From: Blastocystis sp. Blastoise
Lineage: Eukaryota > Sar > Bigyra > Opalinata > Blastocystidae
Direction of reading: 5' to 3'
DNA length: 57,500 bases
NCBI GenBank assembly: GCA_039096225.1
Contig: JBBPEB010000004.1
Location: 467,501 to 525,000 of the forward strand
Each line of letters opens with the position of its first letter. The first letter of the stretch is position 1. Shown piece after piece: positions 39,045 to 56,926 of this stretch. Below the pieces are notes generated by a model. It worked only from the letters and a program-made list of their open reading frames with translations. It made no database searches and was not told the DNA's origin. A program made the translations under genes and the position numbers.

Positions 39045-39787
39045 ATATAATCATTTATTATCTCTATACTATATATAGTTGCTGAACCTGATTGGGATGC
39101 TGCTGCTGGATCTTCTGCTGCTCCTTCTGGTGGTAATGATTTATCTGCTTTAGAAGAAATCGCTGCTGCTGATAAATTAGCTAATATTCAAAATGGTATG
39201 TATCATTTATATGTTATATTATAGAACATGTTTGATTTAATTTAATCCTTATTTTGAAGTTTTACTATTTTTTTTTTTAAACTTTATTATGTTTTTAATG
39301 TTTTTTTTTAATAGTTTTTATTGATATATTAATATTTATTAAATAATTATATATATAGCTATGAAGAAGGCTCAAGAAGAAGAAGAAGCTAAGAAGAAGG
39401 CCGATGAAGCCGCTGCTGCCGCTGCTGCTCAACAACAATACTACAATGGCGCTTATGCTGGCTACGATTATAGTCAATATGGATATGGTTATGATCAATC
39501 TCAATATGCTGATCCCAACGCTGCTGCTGCTACTGCTGCTCCTGCCGCTGGTGCTGATGCCACTCAAGCCTATGACCCTAATGCTTATTATTATGGTTAT
39601 GACCAATCTCAATATGCTGGCTATGATCAATCTCAATATGCTGGGTATATATATATTATATGTCCTTTCTCTGATATATCATTCACTACTTATATATCTA
39701 TAAATATTCTATATATATATATATGCTAATATTAATCATTTATATAGTTATGATCAAAGTTATTATCAGAATTATCAACAACAGTAA
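37442..39787 (+). CDS. AGFG-like ArfGAP with KKPVQVSDDE and YDQSQYA repeats
   Basis: Six exons (37442-37669, 37809-37921, 38398-38921, 39079-39195, 39359-39644, 39748-39787) give 435 residues. The N-terminal zinc finger is CFIC..16 residues..CTGC followed by SGVHREFSHTIKHISL, with the candidate catalytic arginine in HRE. It is closest to AGFG/HRB-type ArfGAPs (CADCDQRGPTYV..CTSCSG), which stimulate GTP hydrolysis by Arf-family GTPases in vesicle traffic. From residue about 115 there are five Lys-rich/acidic repeats around KKPVQVSDDE, whose SDDE/SDDEEE fits casein kinase 2 sites. Then come a DLLDLFG-like clathrin/AP-binding motif (NLLDLFGAAP), an Ala-rich helix and a Tyr/Gln tail of YDQSQYA repeats. 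The C-terminal half looks disordered. Confidence 0.85.
38041..38390. repeat. heptanucleotide array (TATTATT)n in ArfGAP intron 2
   Basis: About forty tandem TATTATT units, almost perfect for roughly 290 bp, then degenerate copies (TTATTAATTATTA) up to the splice acceptor at 38397. The unit is seven bases, distinct from the TA and TTA tracts elsewhere. Confidence 0.95.
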
Positions 39788-40018
39788 ATTATTCTATTTA
39801 GCTGCTCCATAGTTTTTTTGTGATTCTTTTTCATGTTATTATATATGGATTTATATAATTAGTTTTTATTTTATTGTCATCAATTTGTATTTTATTATTT
39901 TTATTGTTGTTGTTTTATTTTTTTTTAATAATCTTACTCTTTCAATACAAGTTTTTAAAGAAACAAATAGAAAAACATATAATTTAAATATGAATTATAT
40001 CTATCTATATATACTTTC

Positions 40019-41239
40019 TTATTCAGATGAAGATTCTGTATTATATTCTAGTAGTTGCCCCTTCATATCCATCATTATTGTTGATGAATCTATATATATA
40101 TGTATATATCAAGTAATATTGTTATTTAAAAAAATTCTTTTTTGTAATTATAGTATCATTTAATATTTCTTTTTGTTTGTTATTGTTTGATATATATATA
40201 CTTTTGGCTTCGATATTGGATGTATCATATCCAATTTCACGTAATGTTAAACAACCAATGCTATTTAAATGTCTATATACATTATAATTTTATTAAATAT
40301 ATTGAAGTAAAGTTGAATAATAAAATAAAGCATATATATACTTGAATTTGTGAATAATAGTAAGAATTAGTTGATAAATTTCATCATTATGATATTGATT
40401 TTGTTTTTCTTCATTTCCTTTTATAGAATTACGAAGTAGATGAAGACACTGTGATATATATATATATATATTAATTAATCGAAATTATACATAGTTAATA
40501 AATAAATAGAAAATGATAGAGAAACATACAAAATGATCTAGGGTAGAATTAGAAGTGAATTCTTTGAGATATCGAATAGTAATGATATCAATAGAATAAT
40601 TTTCAATTAAATAGGTTGATACTTCAGAATTACGTAATGTAATTGCAGATAATACTGTATACAACTAGAAAAAGTATATATATAATAATAATAAAAAAAT
40701 AATAATAAAATAATAATAAAATAAATGATTTAATATATATATATATATCTACAGGAATAAGAATAGAAAGGTCATGATCATAAAGAATAAATAATTGTGA
40801 TAAATTTGATTTATCATTTAGAATTGTATATATAGGTAGTTTCCAGGAATCACTTTTACTTAAACTTTTTAAAATAGATAAATAGGAAATACTATAGATA
40901 TAGGAATAAACATAGCAATACTATTATTATTATTAAACATAATAATAACATATATATATATACAGAAGGTCTTTGTTTCTAAGTATATCTGAGAGTACAG
41001 ATTGCAAATATTGATTCATGTGTAAACTTAATACTAATTTACATGATTGTTCATTTACTATTAATTTCGAATATAATGTGTATAATGATAGTAATATTGA
41101 AGAGGATTCTGTTTTCTATATTATTATAGAACTATTAATATAGTTTTTAATGAATATGAAGTATATAAAAATAATATGTTATATATATCATATGTATGTT
41201 ATATATATATAGATATATGTTATATATATCATATGTATG

Positions 41240-41289
<50 letters not shown>

Positions 41290-42595
41290 AGATGTATACA
41301 AGTAGAAGAGGATAGAGTTGATTTATAATATTATAATTCTCTTGAAGAGCCAGAGCATTTTGAAATGATTTCGGAGGAAGAGAAGTATCATCATCTATAG
41401 AATAATATATAGAATAATATATAGAATAATATATAGAATAATATATAGAATAATATATAGAATAATATATAGAGTAACATATAGAATAATATTTAGAATA
41501 ATATACAGAATAATAAGTAAAATAATATAATAAATAATAAATACGTTAGAACACTATATAGAATAATAAATCAATTAATACTATTATTATAATTTAAAGT
41601 GAAAATACACAAATTCAATAAAATACTAATAATGTTATATATATAAATACTGGAGCATAAAATAGTGAATATATGAATGATTTGTATGTATATAGTATCC
41701 TTGCTGTTTTGAGAGAGTAATGATTCAATTAGTACTTTTTCAAATGAATTATACTGATTACGAAATATATCTTTATTTGCTAAGATAAAATAATAAATTA
41801 TATATATTATTTTATAATATGATATATATATATATATACGTTGACATCCAATTAATAGAGTTGCTAAAAACTCTAACGATTCAAGAACTAACTATACATA
41901 AATATAAACATAAATAAAACAAATAAATAAACATATAAATAAACATATAAATAAACATATAAAAACAAAATACATTTTGACTAGAGAAACATTCTATTAT
42001 CATGTCCCAAATATTTGTGACTTTACCAATAATAAGTTTTCCTGAACCTAAAAATAATTACTTATATATATAAACTTTAACTATACGTTGAGACATGAAA
42101 TGTTTTAATAAATCCAAATAAGGAATGAAAATAGTTTTCTTCTCTTTCATTATTAAAAGCACACTAACCATTTGATTAAGATATGTTCTATATACAATAT
42201 ATTATTATAAATCAATAACACAAATATTTTTTAATAAAAATACTGATTGAATTCTTCAATTAAACCCTTTATATAATAGTTCTCGATTATTGAGAATATT
42301 TCTAATATTCTATCGTCATTAACAGAAGATGACTGAAGCTCTTGAAGCATCTCATCAGCATTTGGTTTAGATACAAAAATTAAAAGTGGATCTGTAATCA
42401 ATCCAGAAACATCAACTTCTATAAAACAGAGAGTATAATAATAAGAAAGTAATTAATTGATAAATCAAACAAACTTTGAACTCTACATTGTTCTAAAGCA
42501 TCTTCGATGGCCTCTTTCAGTTCCATTTCGAAATCCTCCATGTTCTCTTTAACAATCTCATTAAATGATTCTTGACTTATCTTGTTCATTGCCAT
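40019..42595 (-). CDS. ARMC6: armadillo repeat-containing protein 6 (ARMC6)
   Basis: Thirteen minus-strand exons (42475-42595, 42244-42418, 42087-42187, 41974-42047, 41840-41891, 41651-41779, 41300-41394, 40964-41115, 40753-40891, 40530-40664, 40342-40448, 40202-40272, 40019-40089) join with consistent phases to 473 residues (human about 500). The N-terminus ISQESFNEIVKENMEDFEM matches ITQETFDDMVQENMEEFEM of human ARMC6, and the body is leucine-rich helical repeats as expected of an armadillo protein. The end ESSSE replaces the animal tail. Function of ARMC6 is not well known; it is a scaffold by fold. Its 3' end faces the ArfGAP gene across only about 230 bp. Everything after the first 45 residues is weakly conserved. 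Confidence 0.82.
41240..41285. repeat. (TA)n microsatellite in ARMC6 intron 7
   Basis: Run of about 22 TA units flanked by TTATATATATCATATGTATG copies. Confidence 0.9.
41397..41500. repeat. 12-bp tandem repeat in ARMC6 intron 6
   Basis: About eight copies of AGAATAATATAT; on the coding strand each copy reads ATATATTATTCT. Confidence 0.9.
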
Positions 42596-43647
42596 ATTTA
42601 TGATAAAAAAAATATTTTATTCATTTCGAACATTTTTATTTCCTATGCATAAGTATGAAATTTTTATATATAGTGTAATAGCAACTTATTGTCAAATATT
42701 TATTCTATAAATATCAAATAAGGGACACATAACTTTCATGAGACTAGTCATTTCTATCATTTATTTATTCAACGATATAATAGTTGACAATGTTTATCAT
42801 AATCCCTAGTAAATAAAACTATATTTGACAAGCTATTCAAAAACTTTTGTTAATTTGAATTTGAAATAGTTTTTTAATTATCTATATAGAAATGCAAAAA
42901 TTGCAGAGAGCTCAATGTGATCCATCATGAAAACCTAGATGAAATGAAATATTGGAACACTGGTGAATATCGAATTGTTTTAAAAAGGTAGTTTCCGTAA
43001 GAAACGAAGGAACATCAGGATTTAGAATGTTACTGAAACAGACATATCATTCTTATATCAAATAGAAATTGAGAAAAAGCAAACAAATCGAAAGATATGA
43101 GATAAATTCGTTTTTCCATTATTCCATGAGAGAGAGAGATTTAAAAAAATACTAAAAATCAAGGGCATATTTTTTAAGATTAAGAATTGAAATGAATTGA
43201 AATAAATTGAATTCCAGGAGGTATTTTTTGAAAGAAACCGCTTATTGGGTATTATCAAGATTCTTGATTTTTGATTGGTTGATAAGGATGGTGTCTCATC
43301 AAAAGTGGAAACTGAAGAACCAGATATGGCATAATTAAGCGACAACACGTCATCATGTTAAAAAAATGAACAAATCAAATGAATCATTTGCTTATAAAAA
43401 TGATGAGATAATCACGGGAAGGTTCTTTTTGATTCAATTCGTAAAAGTTGTTCAAACAAGTAATGTTTACTATTCGTTTTCGCATCAATGATTGGTTGAA
43501 TGATGACCATAAATTTAATCAAGAAATATTTATGGGTATACCAAAAAATTGCACTAATAATCTGATTTCTTATATGTTTTCTTCCTAATATTGTATATTC
43601 CTACATTTTTCTGTGTTTATTTTTTCAAACGGTATAATTGAAGGTTT
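42596..43647. other. divergent intergenic region (ARMC6/CDPK promoters)
   Basis: About 1.05 kb of mixed composition without TA arrays. A 96-codon minus-strand frame (43058-43348) has no recognisable domain and is treated as chance. A half-site of the GC-rich palindrome (ATCACGGGAA) lies near 43411. Confidence 0.5.
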
Positions 43648-46818
<3,171 letters not shown>

Positions 46819-48093
46819 TATATATATATATAGATTAATATATATTTATTAATGTATCTTCTTGTATATTAGAAAATAATTATAATTTTGAGTATATATA
46901 ATTGTTTTCTTTATTCAAATCATTATTTGCCATTCTATTTATTAACTTGGAATTTGTTTCTTATATATATATTACTCTTTATATCTTTTATGATACATAT
47001 TCTCTCTTATATATATATATATTACTCTTTAACATTTCTTTATATATTCTTATATTATTGAAACTACATTAAACTTCTTTTTTTTTCATTTTTTTAATAT
47101 TCAATTATTATTTTTTGTTCATTACTTATAAAAACTACATATATTTTTTCTTTTGTTTTTTTAACTTTTGTTTTTTTTTTGTTAGAAATATAATCATTAT
47201 TTTACTTTTAGTATATTTTTTCTACTTGCCTTATTGTAGTATACGACCCATATATATATATATATATATATATTTTATATATTTATTTACTATCAATATA
47301 TCCTATAATAGTAAATTATTATTTATATATGCTATATTATTCTATAAAAAATAGTTCATGTTTTCTTGTAGTTGAAATAATAGCTATTCTATTATGATTG
47401 TATATACTGTTTCACTAATCAAATCTCTCTATTTATTCTTGCTTTGTTTTGCTCACTTTATTAACAAATTAGTCTCGTTCACTTATTTTCTTAAGTTCAT
47501 TTCTATTATGAAAACAAACGAACAACGACAACAGTCATACATAGTAAAAATACCTATTTTCTAACTCATTTCTTAATTCTATTTTTTAAAAATAGAGCAA
47601 ATGTCTATTTTTTCTTCAGTTTTTCATATATTGAATAAACATACAGTTTCTACTGTCTTTATAATAAATTTAGTTTTTAAAAACAAATATTAAAATAATC
47701 TATTTGATAAACGGAAATTGTAAGCAAAAAAGGAAAAAATGATTGTAGAAATTCACGGGAATGTCATGGCTGTGCCTTGAAATTAATATTCTTCAATACA
47801 ACTTTGCCATTTAGCAATTTCTTAAACATAAAAGAAATGTGTTTCCTAAGAATTCTATTCGAAGTAAAAAGTCAGTTTTTTGGAAATAACAGTTATTTGT
47901 AGGAAAAGCCATAAAAATGGGGAAAAAAAGTGAATAACAACGGAACCTACTGGTCCATGGAATAACGATAACAGCAACTTTTTTTAAAACAAGCAAAAAT
48001 AAATAAAGAAAAGAAAATGAGAATAAATAAATATTGTTTTAGATATTTTCGTTTTATTAATTAATCGATTTATTTTATTAAGAAAAATATTAA
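46819..48093. other. intergenic region, about 1.3 kb
   Basis: Longest spacer in the window, between two plus-strand genes. T-rich on the left, mixed on the right. No gene, RNA or array that I can support; a degenerate copy of the GC-rich motif (ATTCACGGGAAT) is at 47751. Confidence 0.5.
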
Positions 48094-51311
<3,218 letters not shown>

Positions 51312-52023
51312 GTTTTATAAAAAATCATCAACAATCATATTCCTATCTAGTAAAGAATTCTCTTTATTTATTATTCTAGTTGTTCTCTATCTATTTTATA
51401 GTTTTTCATTTATTTATTAGTCTCTCTTCTTTTTCTATTTTACTAACAGTACATTCATTTTTGTGTGTGTAAAGCCATATATTTATTATATATGGCACTA
51501 GCTTTAATTCATTTTATCATAGTCATGCTTTTACACTGTATTTCATTCGTTTAGTTATCATCATGAAAAGTATATATACTTTTTTTGATAAATACTTGTT
51601 TAAAACACTTATTATGACTATACACATAATCAGATGATCATTATATATAAATATGGACAAACTGTATTCTGATAATAGTTATTTTCAACATTCGAAGTGC
51701 TATTTGAAGTATAATTACTTAATGAGAAGAAGTCTTCATTCTTTATCGTGTTTTATATTATAAAAATGATGATAGCCATTAGCAATCAACTATAGAGAAC
51801 TATATGTATCTAAATAACTATAGTATCATGAATTAAACGTAATAATAACAATTAATGAATTAAATCCCGCTTTTTAGAGGAACCAACGATTTCAAAATTT
51901 TCGTAAATATTTATGTTTTTTGGCGGGAATCATTTTGTTCTCTTTTTGATATATAATATATATCCAGGAGTCGCTTTGCAATTTCATCTTTCTGTAAAGA
52001 ATCAACGATATTAACAAAAAAGG
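51312..52023. other. intergenic, promoter of the WAPL-like gene
   Basis: No gene seen. It contains GC-rich elements near 51863 and 51916 that stand out from the background; the second is listed separately. Confidence 0.5.
51916..51930 (+). promoter_or_regulatory. E2F-like element upstream of the WAPL-like gene
   Basis: TTTTTTGGCGGGAAT contains the full E2F/DP consensus TTTGGCGGGAA, about 95 bp before the start codon. A second partial element, AAATCCCGCTTTTT, is near 51863. Cohesin genes are cell-cycle regulated in many eukaryotes, so the placement makes sense, but binding is inferred. Confidence 0.5.
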
Positions 52024-52907
52024 ATGAAGAGAAAATATGGTAAACATATTTCAGACTCATCATCTGTCAGTTTTGTGGCAAATCAAAGCAATAAAAACAT
52101 AAAAAAGCAAGAAACAGATAGAACAAAGACTAAAGATATCAGTGGAAAGAAAAGAAACACAAATGAGCAATCTTCTAGTGATGATGAAGCTGTATCTATG
52201 GATGCTTCAAAGCAATTGTTCCAAGATCAGTTTGACGATATTCTCGTATATTGCTTCTTAATATATAATCTATTAGATTTCAAAAACAGATAGGATTTCA
52301 AGAGAAAATGCACGTTGATGTGAAACTCGATAGTTGCTTATTGTTACCAAAGGTATGTATATATATAAATATATCTTTATTGACTTTTAAATATCTATTT
52401 AATGTCTATGAAACCATATAGTTATTTCAGAAAACTCAAAGTTTGTTTCATTATGTAGATTCTACAACAATGTTTCGATTATGGTCAATTTATATCAGTT
52501 CATATGAAAGAGAAGATTATATTATTGTCTATAGTATTCTCTGTACAATGTTTATAATGAATCATAAGAATATTGATTTATATATGAATATAAACTCAAA
52601 ATGTGTATATATTTATATATATATTATTTTGTGTATTATCTATTATTATTCTATATGTTGATTATCTATATATATTAATATATATAATACTATATATAGA
52701 TGAGTGTATTTACTCAATTATTAAATAATACCAAGAAAAATGAGTTTATTATACAAGAAGAGGAGGTTCTCCAATGTGTGACACAATTAAATGTGTTTCT
52801 TCGTCCGTTAATTGATTCCACTATCGTCATTCCCACCAATCAACATATTTCCCTCCATCTTTTAGCTATTTTAAATATTTATGAAAATATACAAAGAAAT
52901 ATTATTC

Positions 52908-52952
<45 letters not shown>

Positions 52953-53260
52953 TTCATCATGCCAAACGGGTTCTTCCTCTTTTTTATCGTTATTTATTAG
53001 TAATAACGGTATCGAAACGACTGTTAACGGCTTTTTAATGCTTTTATCTCTTTATCAACAACATGTATACTATATATATATATATATATATATATACTTT
53101 TTGTTATAAATATTAATAATATTTATATAAATGATTATATATATATATATACAGGAGGAGTATTATATAGGAAATGACGTGTCTCTTTGTCTTAATATAT
53201 ATACATATATATTAGAGAATATCTGGATCTATTGCAAATCAAAAGATAATACACATAGTA

Positions 53261-53299
<39 letters not shown>

Positions 53300-54267
53300 T
53301 ATCAACATCATTTCTTACTACGTTTCTTACAACTATTTCAAAACTATTAAAACCATCAATACAATGTGATATGTATATATATATTTAAATATATCTTCTC
53401 ACTTCTCTCTTCTCTCTAGTGTGTTACTGTTGGATCTCTCTCGCATATTATTAAATATAACACATTATATACCGTTCACTATACATATATGTCTATATAC
53501 TCCTATATATACTTATATTACTATTCATACAATACTATTGTTACAGTATATATATATAATCATATATAGTCATATATAATATAATTATATATATATAGAA
53601 AATATTTAACATCCATTTCAAATGAATCGGCTGAGAATGACACAGAATCTATAAATAATCACGATTTATTTGTTCTTTGTCTCTCTATTTTAATTAATTG
53701 CCTTGAAAATATCTTTATTTCATAACCTATTCCTTCATTGTTTATTATTCTATATATATTTCTTAACAAATGTACATAATCCAAAATGCAGGCAATACTC
53801 ACGGGAAAAACGATATAAAAATAAATACATATATGAATACTTTATTGAAGCATTATCTACTATTTTCAATGCTCTTCGTATATATATATATATATTTATA
53901 TATTATATATATTATTATATATATTATTATATATATATTAAGAATTACAAAAATATATTACAAAACAAGTTGAAGGGTTAGCACGTGATGTTGATCCAAT
54001 GTCACATGACTCTGCTGTATATAAAGAATTATATTCCTCACTCTCAACGAATGAAATATTCGATCCCTCACTTCTCCTTGTTTCATCGTATATATATATA
54101 TATATGTATATATATAAATATAGGTATATATGTATATATATATATAGATATATATGTATATACCTCTCTTTATGTATGAAGGATATCGACGCGTCATCGA
54201 CACACAATTATATATCTCCTTCTCTTTCTCTTCCGATGATATATGTACTCAATCTATATCTACACTT

Positions 54268-54357
<90 letters not shown>

Positions 54358-55403
54358 ACTAGGAAGAGATGCGTGTATTAAACCCACTTCTGTTATCAAA
54401 TGTTGAGTCTAATATTCAACCATTATATACTCTTTATGAATATGTATATATATATATATATTATTATTATGTATACTATATATATATAATATTTAGTATA
54501 TAGAAGAGCAATCTCATCATAATCAACGTATATATATTATATATATACATATATAACTATATATATAGCTATTCCAGAAGATGCTGTTGTATCTGGATAT
54601 ATAGATATTTACGGGGATTCCGCTCCTTCGGGATATATAGATGATGACAACGATGATTATGGTTATTATAATATTATGTCTATAAATGATGATATTCCCG
54701 CGGTTTTGAGTAACTCTTCAAATGTGGTGGTTACTACGGAATCAAGCGAAATATCATCAGATATTAATATAAATAATAAATATAAGTATAAATATAATAT
54801 GTCTCTCAATAAGAATAAAAATGAAGAATTATCAAATGACTCAAATAATCGCGGTATTTCGGCAATAATTAAGCAAGATACCTCTGATTCCCACGGGAAT
54901 GTCTCTGTTTCTTCTACATCGTCTACTGTATATATACCTCCGTCCTTTCCTCCCTCTCCTATAGAGGACAGAGAGGAGATTCGGAGTATATATAAGAAGA
55001 AGAGGAATAGGAGGAATATGAGTAATGTTACTACCATTAATAATACTGTTGATAATAATAATAATAATAATGATAATAATAATAATAATCAATTATCAGG
55101 TACTCTCTCAACAACTCCCTATATTGATGATTCCCGCGGGAATTCTAAAATATCAACAACAACGTCTCCATCTTCTTATAATAGTATATATATATATTTT
55201 ATATATATACATATTCTTTAGAATATACAAATTCTCTGCATTCTCTCAAACAAGAAATCGTATATATTTATATATAAAACTATATAGAATTTCATATATA
55301 GTTTTCTCCAACAAAATATATATCACCGTCAAAAATGAATAAAAAGAAATGTTATTATAATAATAAGAAATTATCTATTGATTCGAATGATGATTTTTAT
55401 TAA
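52024..55403 (+). CDS. WAPL-like cohesin-release factor (probable)
   Basis: Exons 52024-52245, 52290-52352, 52422-52604, 52700-52910, 52952-53064, 53155-53257, 53297-53372, 53420-53545, 53599-53708, 53776-53877, 53943-54087, 54124-54270, 54363-54443, 54509-54527, 54569-55183, 55222-55259 and 55302-55403. Helical-repeat core with family-like spots: DQFDDILIGFQ, ILCTMFIMNHKNIDLYMNIN followed by FTQLLN (cf. [27 protein letters not shown] in WAPL), LSILINCLENNPKCRQYS, and a C-terminal block ending YVLNLYLHFM. WAPL with PDS5 opens the cohesin ring. The core is preceded by a Ser/Lys-rich region and followed by a long Asn/Ser-rich tail. The phase at the 54270/54363 junction does not close; an alternative acceptor ends the protein near 54407 and leaves the tail as a separate gene. 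Start of exon 12 is also uncertain. Confidence 0.55.
53709..53775 (+). other. U12-type AT-AC intron, WAPL-like intron 9
   Basis: Starts ATATCTTTA, ends AAATGTAC, with TTTCTTAAC (8 of 9 to the U12 branch consensus) about nine bases before the AC. Removal gives INCLENNPKCRQYS in frame, while reading on meets a TAA almost at once. Confidence 0.88.
54272..54348. repeat. (TA)n microsatellite in WAPL-like intron 12
   Basis: About 38 TA units. Length errors in assembly here could explain the unclosed reading phase at this intron. Confidence 0.95.
54887..54900. repeat. GC-rich palindromic 14-mer, copy 4 (exonic)
   Basis: ATTCCCACGGGAAT in exon 15 of the WAPL-like gene, read as (D)SHGN with the A at codon position 2, the third frame seen. 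Confidence 0.9.
55130..55143. repeat. GC-rich palindromic 14-mer, copy 5 (exonic)
   Basis: ATTCCCGCGGGAAT, a perfect palindrome, same exon as copy 4. A half copy, ATTCCCGCGG, is at 54694-54703. Confidence 0.9.
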
Positions 55404-55823
55404 TATATACATAATTACTCATGTGCTTATATATATATGTTTTTTTTTGTTTTATTCATGTATATATTCTGAGCTTTAACACTTGAATACCAATATTTTC
55501 TTTAAGGATGAGCATAAGAATGTTTATAGAATTCATGTATATTAATACAATAAAACTGATGGCACAAAATAACTGACGAAGAATTATGCTTTTAAATAAT
55601 CTTTTGTCTTATAATAAGTATACTATTTATAATTAGGCTGATATTTTTGTTTTTTATACGTTATTCATAATTCAGAAAACAATAAAAGAATTCTATTCAA
55701 TATATATATGTACTGAATAACACAACACATGCTAATATTTAAAAAAATTCACCTGAAAATATAATAATATATTTATATATATATTTAATATAAACATTTG
55801 GAGAACTCATTATATATATATAT
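55404..55823. other. intergenic, shared 3' region
   Basis: Convergent 3' ends of the WAPL-like and DDI1 genes. No gene or array recognised. Confidence 0.6.
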
Positions 55824-56177
55824 TTATAATATACCCATATCTACTAGCATAGCTATAGCTTTATCAATATCTCCATCGACTTGCAATAACACAGACTTTA
55901 CAAGTGACTTATCGACTCCCATCGATATTAACACATCATAATCGGATTTCATACGTGATGGTAATTCGATTTCATTGGATAAAGAATTGTTTACTGTAAC
56001 TGATTCTTTTGGTTTAGAAGAAGAGATTGGAGCAGATGAAATAGTATTCTGTGTATCACGTGACTGAGCAATAGGTGTTGAGGGATTTTGTGTTGTTTGC
56101 GACTCTAAGGTATATATGATAATAATATATATGATAATAATATATATATAGATATACCACTTGCAAATGTTGTTTGT

Positions 56178-56235
<58 letters not shown>

Positions 56236-56872
56236 TTCAATAATAGGTATAGTAAGAAGAGTGGGTGGCTCTTTGGTGTCGATTTCCATGGTTATTTGCT
56301 TCGTTTTTAGATTAATAACACTATTATGTGATTGGATGAAATCGAGTCCCAAGAGAAAGAAATCGTCCTGACGAGGGAGAATATTAAGAGCACAAGAGAA
56401 GTATGAATCTTGAATTCGAAGTTGACATGAAAATACTGTTCCTAAAGAATTAGATTCTCCAATACCCATCATTTTATTAGCAGCAGATTCATCAATATTT
56501 TTAGTCACGTGACATTTGGTGGCAAGTGTATCGGAGATGACGCACACTTGAGCTCCTGTGTCAACAATAGCAGTAGTAGGTACGTCATTAATAAAGCAGT
56601 TAATATAGAGTAATGAATATATATTATTTGACTTATTATACATCATGCCCATAGCTCTATTTAATCGAACTTGCTCCTGGTGTATATGATTTTCAAGTTT
56701 TCTTTGTGTTTCAACATCAAACGGGTTTTCTTCAACGGCCTTCTCTAACTCCTTTCTCTCCTATATATATATATATATATATATAAGTATTCTTATAAGC
56801 TAAAAAAATAATATACTTTTTCTTCTTTTTCTCTTTCTTTTAATTGTGACATATATATATTTAAAATGAATC

Positions 56873-56926
<54 letters not shown>

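Noticed and set aside
38375-39054. Phe-rich and Asn-rich minus-strand frames over the ArfGAP gene.
   Set aside because: Antisense of GAA/AAG repeats and of an intronic TTA array; no independent support.
43058-43348. Minus-strand 96-codon frame in the ARMC6-CDPK spacer.
   Set aside because: No recognisable domain, no splice context, average spacer composition; most likely chance.
54154-54399. Long (Ile-Tyr)n reading frames here and at other introns.
   Set aside because: They are TA microsatellite introns that happen to stay open in two frames on both strands, not Tyr-rich proteins.
56236-56760. Retroviral-type aspartyl protease suggesting a retroelement.
   Set aside because: It is flanked by UBL and UBA domains and spliced as a host gene; this is DDI1, with no reverse transcriptase or LTR nearby.
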